Below, piece by piece: positions 48,025 to 57,057 of a stretch of DNA of 64,000 bases; positions within the stretch are counted from its first letter, which is position 1, and each line of letters starts with the position of its first letter. Under the pieces are notes generated by a model that did not search any database, was not told the origin of the DNA, and saw nothing but the letters and a program-made list of their open reading frames with translations. The stretch covers positions 859,501-923,500 of the forward strand of contig JAHQIY010000021.1 in assembly GCA_019054805.1 (NCBI GenBank). The letters run 5' to 3'. The position numbers were made by a program, and so were the translations under genes. The stretch comes from Brachionus manjavacas. Taxonomy: Eukaryota > Rotifera > Eurotatoria > Ploima > Brachionidae.

Positions 48025-49362
48025 ATGGCAAAAAATAGTGGTTCAGTAAGCGGTGCTTTTGGTTCTTGGGCTAAAGCAACAGAATTAAGACAAAGAATAG
48101 TTTTTACTTTGTTAATGTTAGTTGTTTATAGGTTAGGTACTTATATTCCTTTACCTGGTATAGACTTAGAGGCTTTTAAGTTAATATCTTCTGGGTATAC
48201 CGAAGGTTTATTAGGTTTATTTGATTTATTCTCGGGCGGTGCGTTAGGCAGAATGACTATTTTTGCGTTAAATATTGTGCCGTATATAACTGCGTCTATA
48301 GTAATGCAGTTGTTGGTTGCGGTTACGCCTTCTTTAATGGAGCTTAGAAAAGAAGGGGAAGCTGGTAGAAAACAAATTAACCAATACACTAGATATTTAA
48401 CAGCAGTGGTTGCTTTTGTGCAATCTATTGGGGTTGCAGTTGGTTTAGAAAGTATGACAGCAGGTAGTACATCTGTAGTTATAGAGGCTGGTTGGTTTTT
48501 TAAAATAATGACCGCTTTAAACCTTACTGCAGGAACATTTTTTGTTTTATGGATTGGTGAAAAAATTACAGAAAGAGGTTTAGGGAACGGGGTTTCTTTA
48601 ATTATATTTTCTGGAATTGTGGCTAATTTACCGTTTGCTTTGGCTACATTGTTTACTTTAGGTGAGAAGGGTTCGCTTTCTGCTATAGTAATAATTTTAG
48701 TAATTGCAGGTATAATAGCTTTAATTTATGGTATTGTGTACTTTGAAACTGCACAAAGAAGAATTTTAATTAGGTATCCAAAAAGACAAGTTGGCTTTAA
48801 CCAGCAAACTTCCTCAGAGTCTTCTTATTTGCCGCTAAAAATTAATAATGCTGGGGTTATTCCTCCAATTTTTGCAAGCTCGTTGTTGCTTATTCCTACA
48901 ACTATTATTTCTTTTTTAAATACTTCTGCAGACTCTTGGTTGGCAAATGTAAATGTTTATTTAGGAAGAGGAAGTTTGTTTTACTTTATGCTATACGCTA
49001 CATTAATTGTGTTTTTTGCATTCTTTTATGTTTCTGTAGTTTTTAATTCTAAAGAAACTTCTGAAAATTTAAAAAATAGTGGCGGTGTAATTTTAGGAGT
49101 TAGACCAGGTGATGAAACCGCAAATTATTTAGAAGTAATTTTAAAAAAATTAACTGTTATTGGGGCGGCCTACTTAGTTGTTGTGTGTTTGTTGCCAGAA
49201 TTTGTTATTACTAAAATAGATATACCTTTTTACTTAGGTGGTACTAGTTTGTTAATTGTGGTTTCGGTTACTATAGATACTATTACGCAAGCACAATCTT
49301 ACTTAATGGCTAGTAAATACGAAAGTGTTCTTAAAAAAGCTAAATTAGGAAAAAGAAAGTAA
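48025..49362 (+). CDS. secY: Preprotein translocase subunit SecY
   Basis: A 445-residue Sec channel with ten membrane helices. Conserved TYIPLPGID start, FSGGALGRMTIFALNIVPYI plug/helix 2 region, RYPKRQVGF loop and C-terminal cytoplasmic loops are present. Stop overlaps the adk ATG by one base. Confidence 0.98.
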   Translation: MAKNSGSVSGAFGSWAKATELRQRIVFTLLMLVVYRLGTYIPLPGIDLEAFKLISSGYTEGLLGLFDLFSGGALGRMTIFALNIVPYITASIVMQLLVAVTPSLMELRKEGEAGRKQINQYTRYLTAVVAFVQSIGVAVGLESMTAGSTSVVIEAGWFFKIMTALNLTAGTFFVLWIGEKITERGLGNGVSLIIFSGIVANLPFALATLFTLGEKGSLSAIVIILVIAGIIALIYGIVYFETAQRRILIRYPKRQVGFNQQTSSESSYLPLKINNAGVIPPIFASSLLLIPTTIISFLNTSADSWLANVNVYLGRGSLFYFMLYATLIVFFAFFYVSVVFNSKETSENLKNSGGVILGVRPGDETANYLEVILKKLTVIGAAYLVVVCLLPEFVITKIDIPFYLGGTSLLIVVSVTIDTITQAQSYLMASKYESVLKKAKLGKRK

Positions 49363-50012
49363 TGAAAAATATAGTAATGTTGTTGGGGGCTCCGGGGTCG
49401 GGTAAAGGCACTGTAGCAAAAATACTAAATACATCGTTTGGGTTGGCTCATATTTCTACTGGTGATTTACTTAGAGAAGAAATAAAAAATAAAACAGAGT
49501 TAGGCTTAAAAGCAGAAAGTTTAATGTCTAAGGGTATTTTAGTAGACGATACAACAGTTACTAATATGTTAAAAGCAAGAATACAACAACCAGACTGTGA
49601 TAAAGGCTTTGTGTTAGATGGTTTTCCTAGAACTTTAGTGCAATTAAATTTATTGCAAGAAGTTTTAAATTCTATACCTAATTGTAAATTAACAGTAGTG
49701 CAAATAGATATAGCAGAAGATATAATTATAAAGCGTATATCTGGTAGATATAGCTGTAGCAATTGTGGTAAAATTTATAACGAATTTTGGATAAACCCTG
49801 TTAAACAAGGGGTGTGCGATGACTGTGGAAGCACAGATTTTACTAAAAGAAAAGATGATACCGTTGAGGTTATAAAAGATAGATTAAGTGTTTATAAACA
49901 ACAAACTTTACCAATTATAGATTACTATAAAAATTTAAATTTATTGCATTCTATACAAGGAGACTTAGGTAAAGAAAGCATATTGCAGTGGTTTAAAAAC
50001 AATTTAGTTTAA
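49362..50012 (+). CDS. adk: Adenylate kinase, zinc-type LID
   Basis: A 216-residue enzyme that interconverts ATP, AMP and ADP. P-loop LLGAPGSGKGTVAK, AMP-binding STGDLLREE and GFPRTLVQ are seen. The LID has a four-Cys zinc site (CSNC and CDDC). Its place between secY and rpsM is common in alphaproteobacteria. Confidence 0.97.
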   Translation: MKNIVMLLGAPGSGKGTVAKILNTSFGLAHISTGDLLREEIKNKTELGLKAESLMSKGILVDDTTVTNMLKARIQQPDCDKGFVLDGFPRTLVQLNLLQEVLNSIPNCKLTVVQIDIAEDIIIKRISGRYSCSNCGKIYNEFWINPVKQGVCDDCGSTDFTKRKDDTVEVIKDRLSVYKQQTLPIIDYYKNLNLLHSIQGDLGKESILQWFKNNLV

Positions 50013-50030
50013 AAGTAATTAATAAATATA

Positions 50031-50059
50031 TTGACTTTTTGTTAATATTTTGCTTTAAT
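50031..50059 (+). promoter_or_regulatory. Promoter of the alpha operon (rpsM-rpsK-rpoA-rplQ)
   Basis: TTGACT (50031-50036), 17 bp, TTTAAT (50054-50059), in the 97-bp adk-rpsM spacer, about 50 bp before the rpsM start. Confidence 0.6.
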
Positions 50060-50109
50060 TATTTAATAATGTTTGTTAAAATTTTATATTTAAAATTAAG
50101 GAGATTATT

Positions 50110-50481
50110 TTGGCTCGTATAGCAGGGGTTAATTTACCAACGAATAAAAGACTAGAAATAGCATTAAGATATATTTATGGCATTGGTCCGGCAAATTCTT
50201 TGCTGGTTTGTCAAAAAGCTGGAATTTCGCCAGACGTTAGGGTTAACAAACTAACAGAAGAAGAAGTATCTAAGTTGCGTGAGATTATATCTAACGATTA
50301 TACAGTAGAAGGTGATTTAAAAAGAACCGTATACTTAAATATTAAAAGACTTATGGATTTAGGTTCGTATAGAGGGTTAAGGCATATTAGAAAGCTACCT
50401 ACTAGGGGTCAGAGAACGCATAGTAACGCCAGAACTAGAAAGGGTCCTGCGGTTGCTATTGCTGGTAAAAAATCTTCATAA
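50110..50481 (+). CDS. rpsM: 30S ribosomal protein S13
   Basis: A 123-residue 30S head protein. It starts at TTG 50110, 8 bases after AAGGAG, because [18 protein letters not shown] must be included and no ATG lies upstream in frame. End [20 protein letters not shown] is typical. Confidence 0.97.
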   Translation: MARIAGVNLPTNKRLEIALRYIYGIGPANSLLVCQKAGISPDVRVNKLTEEEVSKLREIISNDYTVEGDLKRTVYLNIKRLMDLGSYRGLRHIRKLPTRGQRTHSNARTRKGPAVAIAGKKSS

Positions 50482-50496
50482 TTAAGGTAAAGAGAA

Positions 50497-50889
50497 ATGG
50501 CTAAAAAAGAAGAAAGAAAGTTAAAAAAGCGTGAAAGAAAAAATATAGTTACAGGTGTGGCTCATATTTTAGCTACTTTTAATAATACTATGGTAACGGT
50601 TTCTGATGTACAGGGTAATGTAATATCTTGGGCTTCTGCTGGTAATCAAGGTTTTAAAGGGTCTAAAAAATCTACTCCGTATGCGGCACAGGTTGCTGCA
50701 GAAGAGGCGGCTAAAAAAGCTATAGAGCATGGTTTAAAGTTTGTTTCTGTAGAAATTAGAGGCACCGGTACAGGCAGAGAGTCTGCATTAAGGGCTTTTC
50801 AGGCTTTGGGTTTAACTGTTACTGTAATTAAAGATATTACAGGTGTGCCGCACAATGGTTGCAGACCGCCTAAAAAAAGAAGAGTATAG
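50497..50889 (+). CDS. rpsK: 30S ribosomal protein S11
   Basis: A 130-residue platform protein; [20 protein letters not shown] and the [15 protein letters not shown] end are conserved. Asn-Gly in the latter is the usual isoaspartate site. Confidence 0.98.
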   Translation: MAKKEERKLKKRERKNIVTGVAHILATFNNTMVTVSDVQGNVISWASAGNQGFKGSKKSTPYAAQVAAEEAAKKAIEHGLKFVSVEIRGTGTGRESALRAFQALGLTVTVIKDITGVPHNGCRPPKKRRV

Positions 50890-50933
50890 ATTTTTTAGTT
50901 TTATTGTAATTGTAAAAACATAAGAGGATTAAG

Positions 50934-51962
50934 TTGATTGAGCAAAATTGGGTAGGTTTAATAAAACCTAAAAAACTAGAAGTTTCTAATTTAGGATCAA
51001 GTGACGTTGCTACAAAAGCTAAACTAGTAATAGAACCTTTAGAAAGGGGTTTTGGTATTACTTTAGGTAACGCCATAAGAAGAGTTTTACTGTCTTCGTT
51101 AATGGGAGCGGCAGTTGTTGCTGTTAAAATTAAAGGAGTAACGCACGAATTTTCTGCAATAGAGGGTGTTTCGGAAGATGCTATAGATTTAATTTTAAAT
51201 TTAAAAGGTTTAAAATTAGTTTCTCACTCTGCAGAGACTACTGTGTTGCGTTTAAAAGCAGTTGGCCCTAAAGTGGTTACGGCAGAAGATATTTTAGAGA
51301 ATTCGGCTGTGGAAGTGCTAAATAAAGATTTAGTAATTTGCAATTTAGCAGAAGGTCACGAGCTTGAAGTTGATATTCATGTTGCTAGTGGTAGGGGGTA
51401 TTCGCCAGTAGAAGCTAGAGAAAAAGAAGAAAGAGAAATTGGCTTAATTTTAGTAGATGCCTTTTATTCGCCAGTAGAAAGAGTTAACTACAGTGTAGAA
51501 GATTCTAGGGTTGGGCAAAACATTAACTACGATAAACTAGTGTTAGAAGTAGAAACTAATGGTGCAGTTACGCCTGAATATGCGGTTTCTTTTGCGGCTA
51601 AAATATTACAAGACCAACTAAATAGTTTTGTTAATATGAGTGTAGCTAATATTTCTACAGAAGTTGCTAAAGAAGAAGTTGAGAAATTGCCGTTTGATAA
51701 AAACTTATTAAAACGTATTGATGAGCTTGAGTTTTCTGTTAGATCTGCAAACTGCTTAAAAAATGATAACATTTTATATGTAGGTGATTTAGTACAAAAA
51801 ACTGAAATTGATATGTTAAGAACTCCTAATTTTGGTAGAAAGTCTTTAAATGAAATTAAAGAAATTTTAGGTAAAATGAACCTACATTTAGGAATGGAAG
51901 TAAACGAATGGCCCCCGCAAAATATAGCGGAATTAGCTAAAAAATATGAAGATAAATATTAA
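50934..51962 (+). CDS. rpoA: RNA polymerase subunit alpha
   Basis: A 342-residue subunit. N-terminal dimer domain (EPLERGFGITLGNAIRRVLL) and C-terminal UP-element/activator domain (LRTPNFGRKSLNEIKEIL) are both present. It starts at TTG 50934, 8 bases after GAGGA. Confidence 0.97.
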   Translation: MIEQNWVGLIKPKKLEVSNLGSSDVATKAKLVIEPLERGFGITLGNAIRRVLLSSLMGAAVVAVKIKGVTHEFSAIEGVSEDAIDLILNLKGLKLVSHSAETTVLRLKAVGPKVVTAEDILENSAVEVLNKDLVICNLAEGHELEVDIHVASGRGYSPVEAREKEEREIGLILVDAFYSPVERVNYSVEDSRVGQNINYDKLVLEVETNGAVTPEYAVSFAAKILQDQLNSFVNMSVANISTEVAKEEVEKLPFDKNLLKRIDELEFSVRSANCLKNDNILYVGDLVQKTEIDMLRTPNFGRKSLNEIKEILGKMNLHLGMEVNEWPPQNIAELAKKYEDKY

Positions 51963-51978
51963 AGTTTAGGATTGCGAA

Positions 51979-52389
51979 ATGAGACATAAAATTGCAGGTA
52001 GAAAATTAGGTAGAACAACCTCTGAAAGAAATGCTTTGTATAAAAATTTATCTAATGCTTTATTAAGGCACGAACAAATTGTTACAACTTTACCAAAAGC
52101 TAAAGAGTTACGTAGTGTTGTGGATAAACTAATTACTGTTGGTAAAACCGATACTTTAGCAAACAAAAGAAGAGCTTTTGCTGCGTTAAGAGATGCAGAA
52201 GTAGTTGCTAAGTTGTTTTCTATTTTAGCGGATAGATACAAAGAAAGAAACGGCGGATATACCAGAGTTTTAAAATATGGTTTTAGAAAAGGTGATAACG
52301 CCCCTATGGCTGTAATAGAATTAGTAGATAGAGACGAATCGGCTAAAGGCTTTGCACAAAAGCAAGAAAACGAAGCAACTGCAAGTTAA
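51979..52389 (+). CDS. rplQ: 50S ribosomal protein L17
   Basis: A 136-residue protein with [20 protein letters not shown] start and the [19 protein letters not shown] core. Last gene of the ribosomal cluster. Confidence 0.98.
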   Translation: MRHKIAGRKLGRTTSERNALYKNLSNALLRHEQIVTTLPKAKELRSVVDKLITVGKTDTLANKRRAFAALRDAEVVAKLFSILADRYKERNGGYTRVLKYGFRKGDNAPMAVIELVDRDESAKGFAQKQENEATAS

Positions 52390-52398
52390 TTTTGTAGT

Positions 52399-52779
52399 AT
52401 GTTAATAGAAATATCTTTTATAATTTATTTTTTATTAATATATGTTTTTTTTGTTTTATCGCCTATTATGTATTTGGCTATAAAAATTTTACTAGGTAAG
52501 GCTTTTAATTTACCTTTTATTAAGTTTGCAATAATAAACAGTATATATAACTCGGTGTTTGGGTTAATTATATACTGTTTATTTTTTTTTAATGTATATT
52601 TAACTTATTATAGTGTATTATTTTTTATAGCATTTAGTGTGTATAATTTACCTTTATTTTATTGGTATAAGCACTTTTACTTAAAAAATATAAACAAAAA
52701 TGCATTATATATAGCGTTAACAATTTTTATAATGTGTAATGCTAGTATATTAATATTAGAAAAAATAATGAGTTGGTAA
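52399..52779 (+). CDS. Unknown small membrane protein
   Basis: A 126-residue, highly hydrophobic protein with about four membrane helices and many Phe, Tyr and Ile. It starts 9 bp after rplQ and ends 2 bp before the htrA ATG, so it probably sits in a transcript between them. No family recognised. Codon use and spacing make it likely real, but the AT-rich hydrophobic sequence leaves some doubt. Confidence 0.6.
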   Translation: MLIEISFIIYFLLIYVFFVLSPIMYLAIKILLGKAFNLPFIKFAIINSIYNSVFGLIIYCLFFFNVYLTYYSVLFFIAFSVYNLPLFYWYKHFYLKNINKNALYIALTIFIMCNASILILEKIMSW

Positions 52780-52781
52780 AA

Positions 52782-54062
52782 ATGAAACGTATTATACTTT
52801 TTTTATTTATATTGTTTGCTACAACAACATTTGCTAGCCAAACCAATACTATTTTACAAAAATCTTTAAAAGCGGTAGTAGGGGTTTATTCTATTGCTAA
52901 AAATGGCGAAGTATTGCCTGTGGGTTCTGGGGTTATTGTAAAATCTAACGGCTTAGTGGTTACCAATTATCATGTGGTTAAAAATCAAAAAGAATTTGTA
53001 ATTTTACTTAGCAATGGCGAAAGTTATAATGCAGATTTGCTAATTAGCGAAAGCGATTTAGATTTAGCCTTGTTGCAAATTAATAACTTAGATGAAGAAT
53101 TAACTTTTTTAGATACCAAGCCGGTGCAGTATGCAATAGGCGATGATGTTTATGCTATTGGTAATCCACGTAATGTTGGTATATCTGTTACCAGCGGTAT
53201 TATTTCGGCTTTGCCTTCTAAAAATAGTATGTTTGGTTTTGGTAATTTAATTCAAACCGATGCCGCAATTAACCCTGGTAGCTCTGGCGGGGCGTTAATA
53301 GACTCTAATGGTAATTTAATAGGTTTAAATACGTTTATTGTTAGTAATACTAGCGGTTTTACAGGTATTGGTTTTGCGGTGCCGGTTAAGGTTATTAACC
53401 TATTTGTTAGCAGATTTTTAAGTGGTAAAAAAATAAGACAATACTGGGTAGGTATTGGCGGGGTAAATTTAGATGGTATTACGGCTAAAAAATATGGTTT
53501 GCGTATTCCTACTGGGGTTTTAGTGGCTAAAATTTACGCTAATAGCCCAGCAGTAATGGCGGGTTTGCAAGTTAATGATATAGTTTTAAAATTTGATGAA
53601 GCTAGAATTAGTTCTATGTCTGATTTATTGTTTATGGTGGCTTCGTTAGAAGAGCAAAGGCAGGTTAAATTAACAGTATTAAGAGACGGCAAAGAAATAA
53701 CTTTATTTTTACTACCAGAAAAAACCGAAGAAGCCAGTGCAGACGATAAATTGTCTTTTAGTGCTGGCGTGCTTAATGGCGTTACTATAGCTAATAATTC
53801 TACGGGTGTTGCATATTATTTAAATACAGCTACCAGTAATGGCGTAGTAGTTTACGAAATTGACGAAAACAGCTATTTAGCCAAATTAGGGTTAAAAAAA
53901 GGAGACTTTATTAGCGTTATTAACAATACTAAAGTAGAAAATATTAGCGAAGTAAAAGATATTATGCTTAACAACCAAAATGCTAAAGAGTTTAAATTTA
54001 CTTTAATTAGAGGCAATACTACCATAGAAATTGCGGTTACTTCTAGCAAAGGTTTTAACTAA
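52782..54062 (+). CDS. degP: HtrA/DegP-type periplasmic serine protease
   Basis: A 426-residue trypsin-fold protease from ATG 52782; an upstream TTG is possible. Signal peptide residues 1-17 (LFLFILFATTTFA). The catalytic triad is His64 (TNYHVV), Asp94 (DLDLALL) and Ser168 (NPGSSGGAL). Two PDZ domains follow: about 225-310 (GVLVAKIYANSPAVMAGLQ) and 335-425, the latter less typical. It would degrade or refold damaged envelope proteins, including the many barrels this organism encodes. Members are usually DegP, DegQ or DegS; two PDZ domains favour DegP/Q. Confidence 0.92.
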   Translation: MKRIILFLFILFATTTFASQTNTILQKSLKAVVGVYSIAKNGEVLPVGSGVIVKSNGLVVTNYHVVKNQKEFVILLSNGESYNADLLISESDLDLALLQINNLDEELTFLDTKPVQYAIGDDVYAIGNPRNVGISVTSGIISALPSKNSMFGFGNLIQTDAAINPGSSGGALIDSNGNLIGLNTFIVSNTSGFTGIGFAVPVKVINLFVSRFLSGKKIRQYWVGIGGVNLDGITAKKYGLRIPTGVLVAKIYANSPAVMAGLQVNDIVLKFDEARISSMSDLLFMVASLEEQRQVKLTVLRDGKEITLFLLPEKTEEASADDKLSFSAGVLNGVTIANNSTGVAYYLNTATSNGVVVYEIDENSYLAKLGLKKGDFISVINNTKVENISEVKDIMLNNQNAKEFKFTLIRGNTTIEIAVTSSKGFN

Positions 54063-54101
54063 CGGCTTTAATTATTTACAACATGGTTAAATTTTAAAAA
54101 T

Positions 54102-54746
54102 ATGAAAAAAATACTTGTTATTTACGCTTTAATGTTTGGTTGTTTAACAGTAAACACAAAAGCTATTGATATTGATATTGTGCCAGCAATAGAGTTTGGC
54201 GTAGGTAATAAAACATTAACGCAAGCAGAACTAACCATATACAGTGATTTTTTGTTAGAAAATATGTATATAGGTTTTGCAGGGGCTTATGGTAGTTATA
54301 GGGTTAATAATAACGATATTCTTAAGTTATATAATTTAACAACCACTAGCAAAGGTTTATCTGTACAGCAACAAGCTTTAGGTTTAGCTTTAAAGTATGA
54401 TTATTTTTTTGAAAACTATACTAATTTGTACATAAAAACTAATTTTATGGTTTCATCTGGAGATATTAAACGAGTTTATGCTTACAATAACACTGTAGGC
54501 AACATAAACTATAGCCACCGCATAAACATACAGTCAGATACATCTAGCACATTAGAGGTTGGTTTTGCTTATGGTAATTTAGGTTTGGCGGTTAATTATA
54601 CTTATAATTGGTTGGCTTCTAACCAATATACTTACAGCACCAAGCAAGGTGAGTTACAGACGGATTTAAACTATAGTAAAAAAAGTTACAATTTTGCCAC
54701 AGTTGGTTTTAAGTTGTTTTATTTATTTAATTACTCTAACAATTAA
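54102..54746 (+). CDS. Small outer-membrane beta-barrel protein
   Basis: A 214-residue protein with a Sec signal (residues 1-21, cleavage after KA). Alternating strands such as LYIKTNFMVSSGDI, TLEVGFAYGNLGLAVNYTY and FATVGFKLFYLF suit an eight-strand OmpA/OmpX-like barrel. It ends in FNYSNN, not a terminal aromatic. It follows degP by 39 bp. No named family recognised. Confidence 0.65.
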   Translation: MKKILVIYALMFGCLTVNTKAIDIDIVPAIEFGVGNKTLTQAELTIYSDFLLENMYIGFAGAYGSYRVNNNDILKLYNLTTTSKGLSVQQQALGLALKYDYFFENYTNLYIKTNFMVSSGDIKRVYAYNNTVGNINYSHRINIQSDTSSTLEVGFAYGNLGLAVNYTYNWLASNQYTYSTKQGELQTDLNYSKKSYNFATVGFKLFYLFNYSNN

Positions 54747-54764
54747 CTTTAAAAGAGAGCTTAT

Positions 54765-55763
54765 TTGCCAAACTGCAAAACTTTAATGGTAGACAGTGCA
54801 TCTGCCAATATTAAATTAGTTAAGTTTATTGTACAACATTTTAATACTTTAAATATAGCTTACGTGCAAAAACTTATACGCACTGGCTTTATTAAGGTTA
54901 ATACTAAAAAAGTAAAAGTAGACTACATAACCGCTTTAAACGACACTGTTTACATTAATTTAAATGTAATTAATAATTTTAATGCCACTAAGCCTGTAAA
55001 AAAAATTATAGATATTAGCATTTACAAGCATATTATTAAAGAAATTAAAAATAACATTATTTACCAAGATAACGATATAGTGGCTATTAACAAACCCGCA
55101 GGGCTTGCAGTACAAGGAGGTTCTGGTGTGGTTTTTAGCTTAGCTAATGCACTTAATAACCACATTGTGGCAAACACTAACTTACACATTGTACACAGGT
55201 TAGATAAAGAAACCAGCGGGGTGTTGTTACTGGCAAAAAACAAAGATGTTGCTAATTATTTATTTAATCTATTTAAAAATAAAGAAATTACCAAAATCTA
55301 TAATGCTATTATTACCTACAACAATATAACTGCAAACAGTGGCGTTATAAACGCTAGTTTATTAAAAACTACTGTAAGCAACCAAAAAAATGCAAACCAC
55401 GCACAATATGAAAATACTAAAGAGCAAGTAATAGTAGACGAACAAGGAAAACCAAGCGTTACACACTATACCATACTTAAAAAAAATAGTAATTTTGCAT
55501 TAATGGAGTACAAACCGCTTACTGGTAGAACTCATCAGTTACGAGTACACACAAACTATGCTTTTAATGGTAGTATAATTGGCGATTACAAGTATGGTTT
55601 TTCTAAAAATTATATAAGTAATGCACTAAAGCAAGTAGATATTAAACGCATGTATTTACACGCCTACAATATTAAATTTATTAACCCACAAGGCAAGTTA
55701 ATAGATATTACCGCTAGCTTACCACATTATTTTAACCATGCGGTAGCCAGTATTTTTAATTAA
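54765..55763 (+). CDS. rluC: RluC/RluD-family 23S rRNA pseudouridine synthase
   Basis: A 332-residue enzyme with an N-terminal S4 RNA-binding domain (about 20-75, VQKLIRTGFIKVNTKKV). The catalytic domain has the motif HRLDKETSGVLLLAKN, whose Asp is the nucleophile, and LTGRTHQLRVH. RluC makes pseudouridines at 955, 2504 and 2580 in E. coli; RluC versus RluD is decided only by overall look. Start TTG 54765 has AGAG upstream; ATG 54786 is an alternative. Confidence 0.88.
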   Translation: MPNCKTLMVDSASANIKLVKFIVQHFNTLNIAYVQKLIRTGFIKVNTKKVKVDYITALNDTVYINLNVINNFNATKPVKKIIDISIYKHIIKEIKNNIIYQDNDIVAINKPAGLAVQGGSGVVFSLANALNNHIVANTNLHIVHRLDKETSGVLLLAKNKDVANYLFNLFKNKEITKIYNAIITYNNITANSGVINASLLKTTVSNQKNANHAQYENTKEQVIVDEQGKPSVTHYTILKKNSNFALMEYKPLTGRTHQLRVHTNYAFNGSIIGDYKYGFSKNYISNALKQVDIKRMYLHAYNIKFINPQGKLIDITASLPHYFNHAVASIFN

Positions 55764-55766
55764 ATA

Positions 55767-56324
55767 TTATTGCTTGTGTTTAGCAACAATAGGTATAATT
55801 ACTGCAGTAAACACTATTATTATAGCCATTATACCAAATACTTTAAAGTTTACCCAAAAGTTTGTGCTAAAATTACGCCATATAATTTCGTTAATTATTG
55901 CTAAGCATAAAAAAAACACTATCCAGCTAATTGTTAGTATTTTCCAACCTTTTGCGGTAATGTTAAAGTGGCTACTTAACATTAATTGCAAAAAGTTACG
56001 CTTTAATAACAAACCAATACTTAGTATTGTGGCAAGCAATACATACATTATGGTAACTTTTATTTTTATAAAACTATCGTTGTGTAAAAATATGGTTATG
56101 CCACCAAATATTGCCACTAATACAACGCTTACTAACGAAGCATAACTTACCTTTTTATTAATAAAATAAGTTAAAGCTAAATTTACTACGCTAAATACAA
56201 TTAGCACGCCAGTTGCCACATAAATATTATAGTATTTGTTGGCTATTAAAAATAGCAATAATGGTATAAACTCTGCCCATTCTGGGTATTTTTTAGCGGT
56301 TGGGGTGTTGTTGGGTGTTGTCAT
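55767..56324 (-). CDS. yciB: Septation-protein A family membrane protein (YciB/IspZ)
   Basis: A 185-residue inner-membrane protein with five to six helices. Conserved features are EFIPLLLFLIANKYYNIYVA, FGGITIFLHNDSFIKIKVTI, a KGWKILTISW loop and NEIIWR. YciB is linked to cell-envelope and division proteins; its exact role is unsettled. It lies downstream of lipB on the same strand (33-bp gap) and ends 3 bp from the convergent rluC end. Confidence 0.92.
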   Translation of the reverse strand: MTTPNNTPTAKKYPEWAEFIPLLLFLIANKYYNIYVATGVLIVFSVVNLALTYFINKKVSYASLVSVVLVAIFGGITIFLHNDSFIKIKVTIMYVLLATILSIGLLLKRNFLQLMLSSHFNITAKGWKILTISWIVFFLCLAIINEIIWRNFSTNFWVNFKVFGIMAIIIVFTAVIIPIVAKHKQ

Positions 56325-56357
56325 TAATTTTTACTAATTTATTGTTTAGATATATTT

Positions 56358-56984
56358 TTATATTAAGCCAGTAAAATGTTTAGCAAATTTTTGCTGTAAA
56401 ATTTCATCTACCTGATTTAATGATACATTTATTTTTAACTGCTGTAAAGATGTTGTTTTAAACTGCAAACCGCAAGCATTAATATTATTAAACGGTTGTA
56501 GATTGTTATTTACATTTATTGCTATACCGTGGTAAGCAACCCATTTTTTTACCCTAATACCTATAGCACTAATTTTTTGTGGATTTTGCATACTGCCAAC
56601 CCATATACCGGTGGCGTTATTAATAGTAAAAGCATTAACATTAAAGTGGTTTAAAGTATCTATTACCCAGTTTTGTAGTGTGTTAATGTATAGGGCAATA
56701 TCTTTTTGTTTTAGCTTTAACATTAGGTATATTACCCGTTGTTGTGGATTATGAAAAGTAATTTGCCCGCCACGTTGGGTATTTATAATAGGAATATTAG
56801 TAGGGTTTACTATAATATCTTGCATATTAGCAGAAGTACCCTTGGTGTATACACTATGATGTTGCAAAAACCATACGGTATTGCTGGCGTTGTGGTTAAT
56901 TATTCTATTAACTTGGCGGTTCATAATATTTATAGCCTTAGTGTAGTTTATGGGGCTATGGGTAGTTTTAAAGTTAACTTGCAT
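56358..56984 (-). CDS. lipB: Octanoyl-ACP:protein N-octanoyltransferase (LipB)
   Basis: A 208-residue enzyme that moves octanoate from acyl carrier protein to lipoate-dependent enzymes, first step of lipoate synthesis. Motifs are FLQHHSVYTKGTS, NTQRGGQITFHNPQQ, KISAIGIRVKKWVAYHGIAI with the catalytic Lys, and NACGL with the catalytic Cys. Pathway partner LipA is not in the window. Confidence 0.95.
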   Translation of the reverse strand: MQVNFKTTHSPINYTKAINIMNRQVNRIINHNASNTVWFLQHHSVYTKGTSANMQDIIVNPTNIPIINTQRGGQITFHNPQQRVIYLMLKLKQKDIALYINTLQNWVIDTLNHFNVNAFTINNATGIWVGSMQNPQKISAIGIRVKKWVAYHGIAINVNNNLQPFNNINACGLQFKTTSLQQLKINVSLNQVDEILQQKFAKHFTGLI

Positions 56985-57057
56985 ATATATTTTAATTTGT
57001 TAAATTTATTTATATGGTATAATTTTACTACATTTATTTAACTATAGCAAAATTTAC

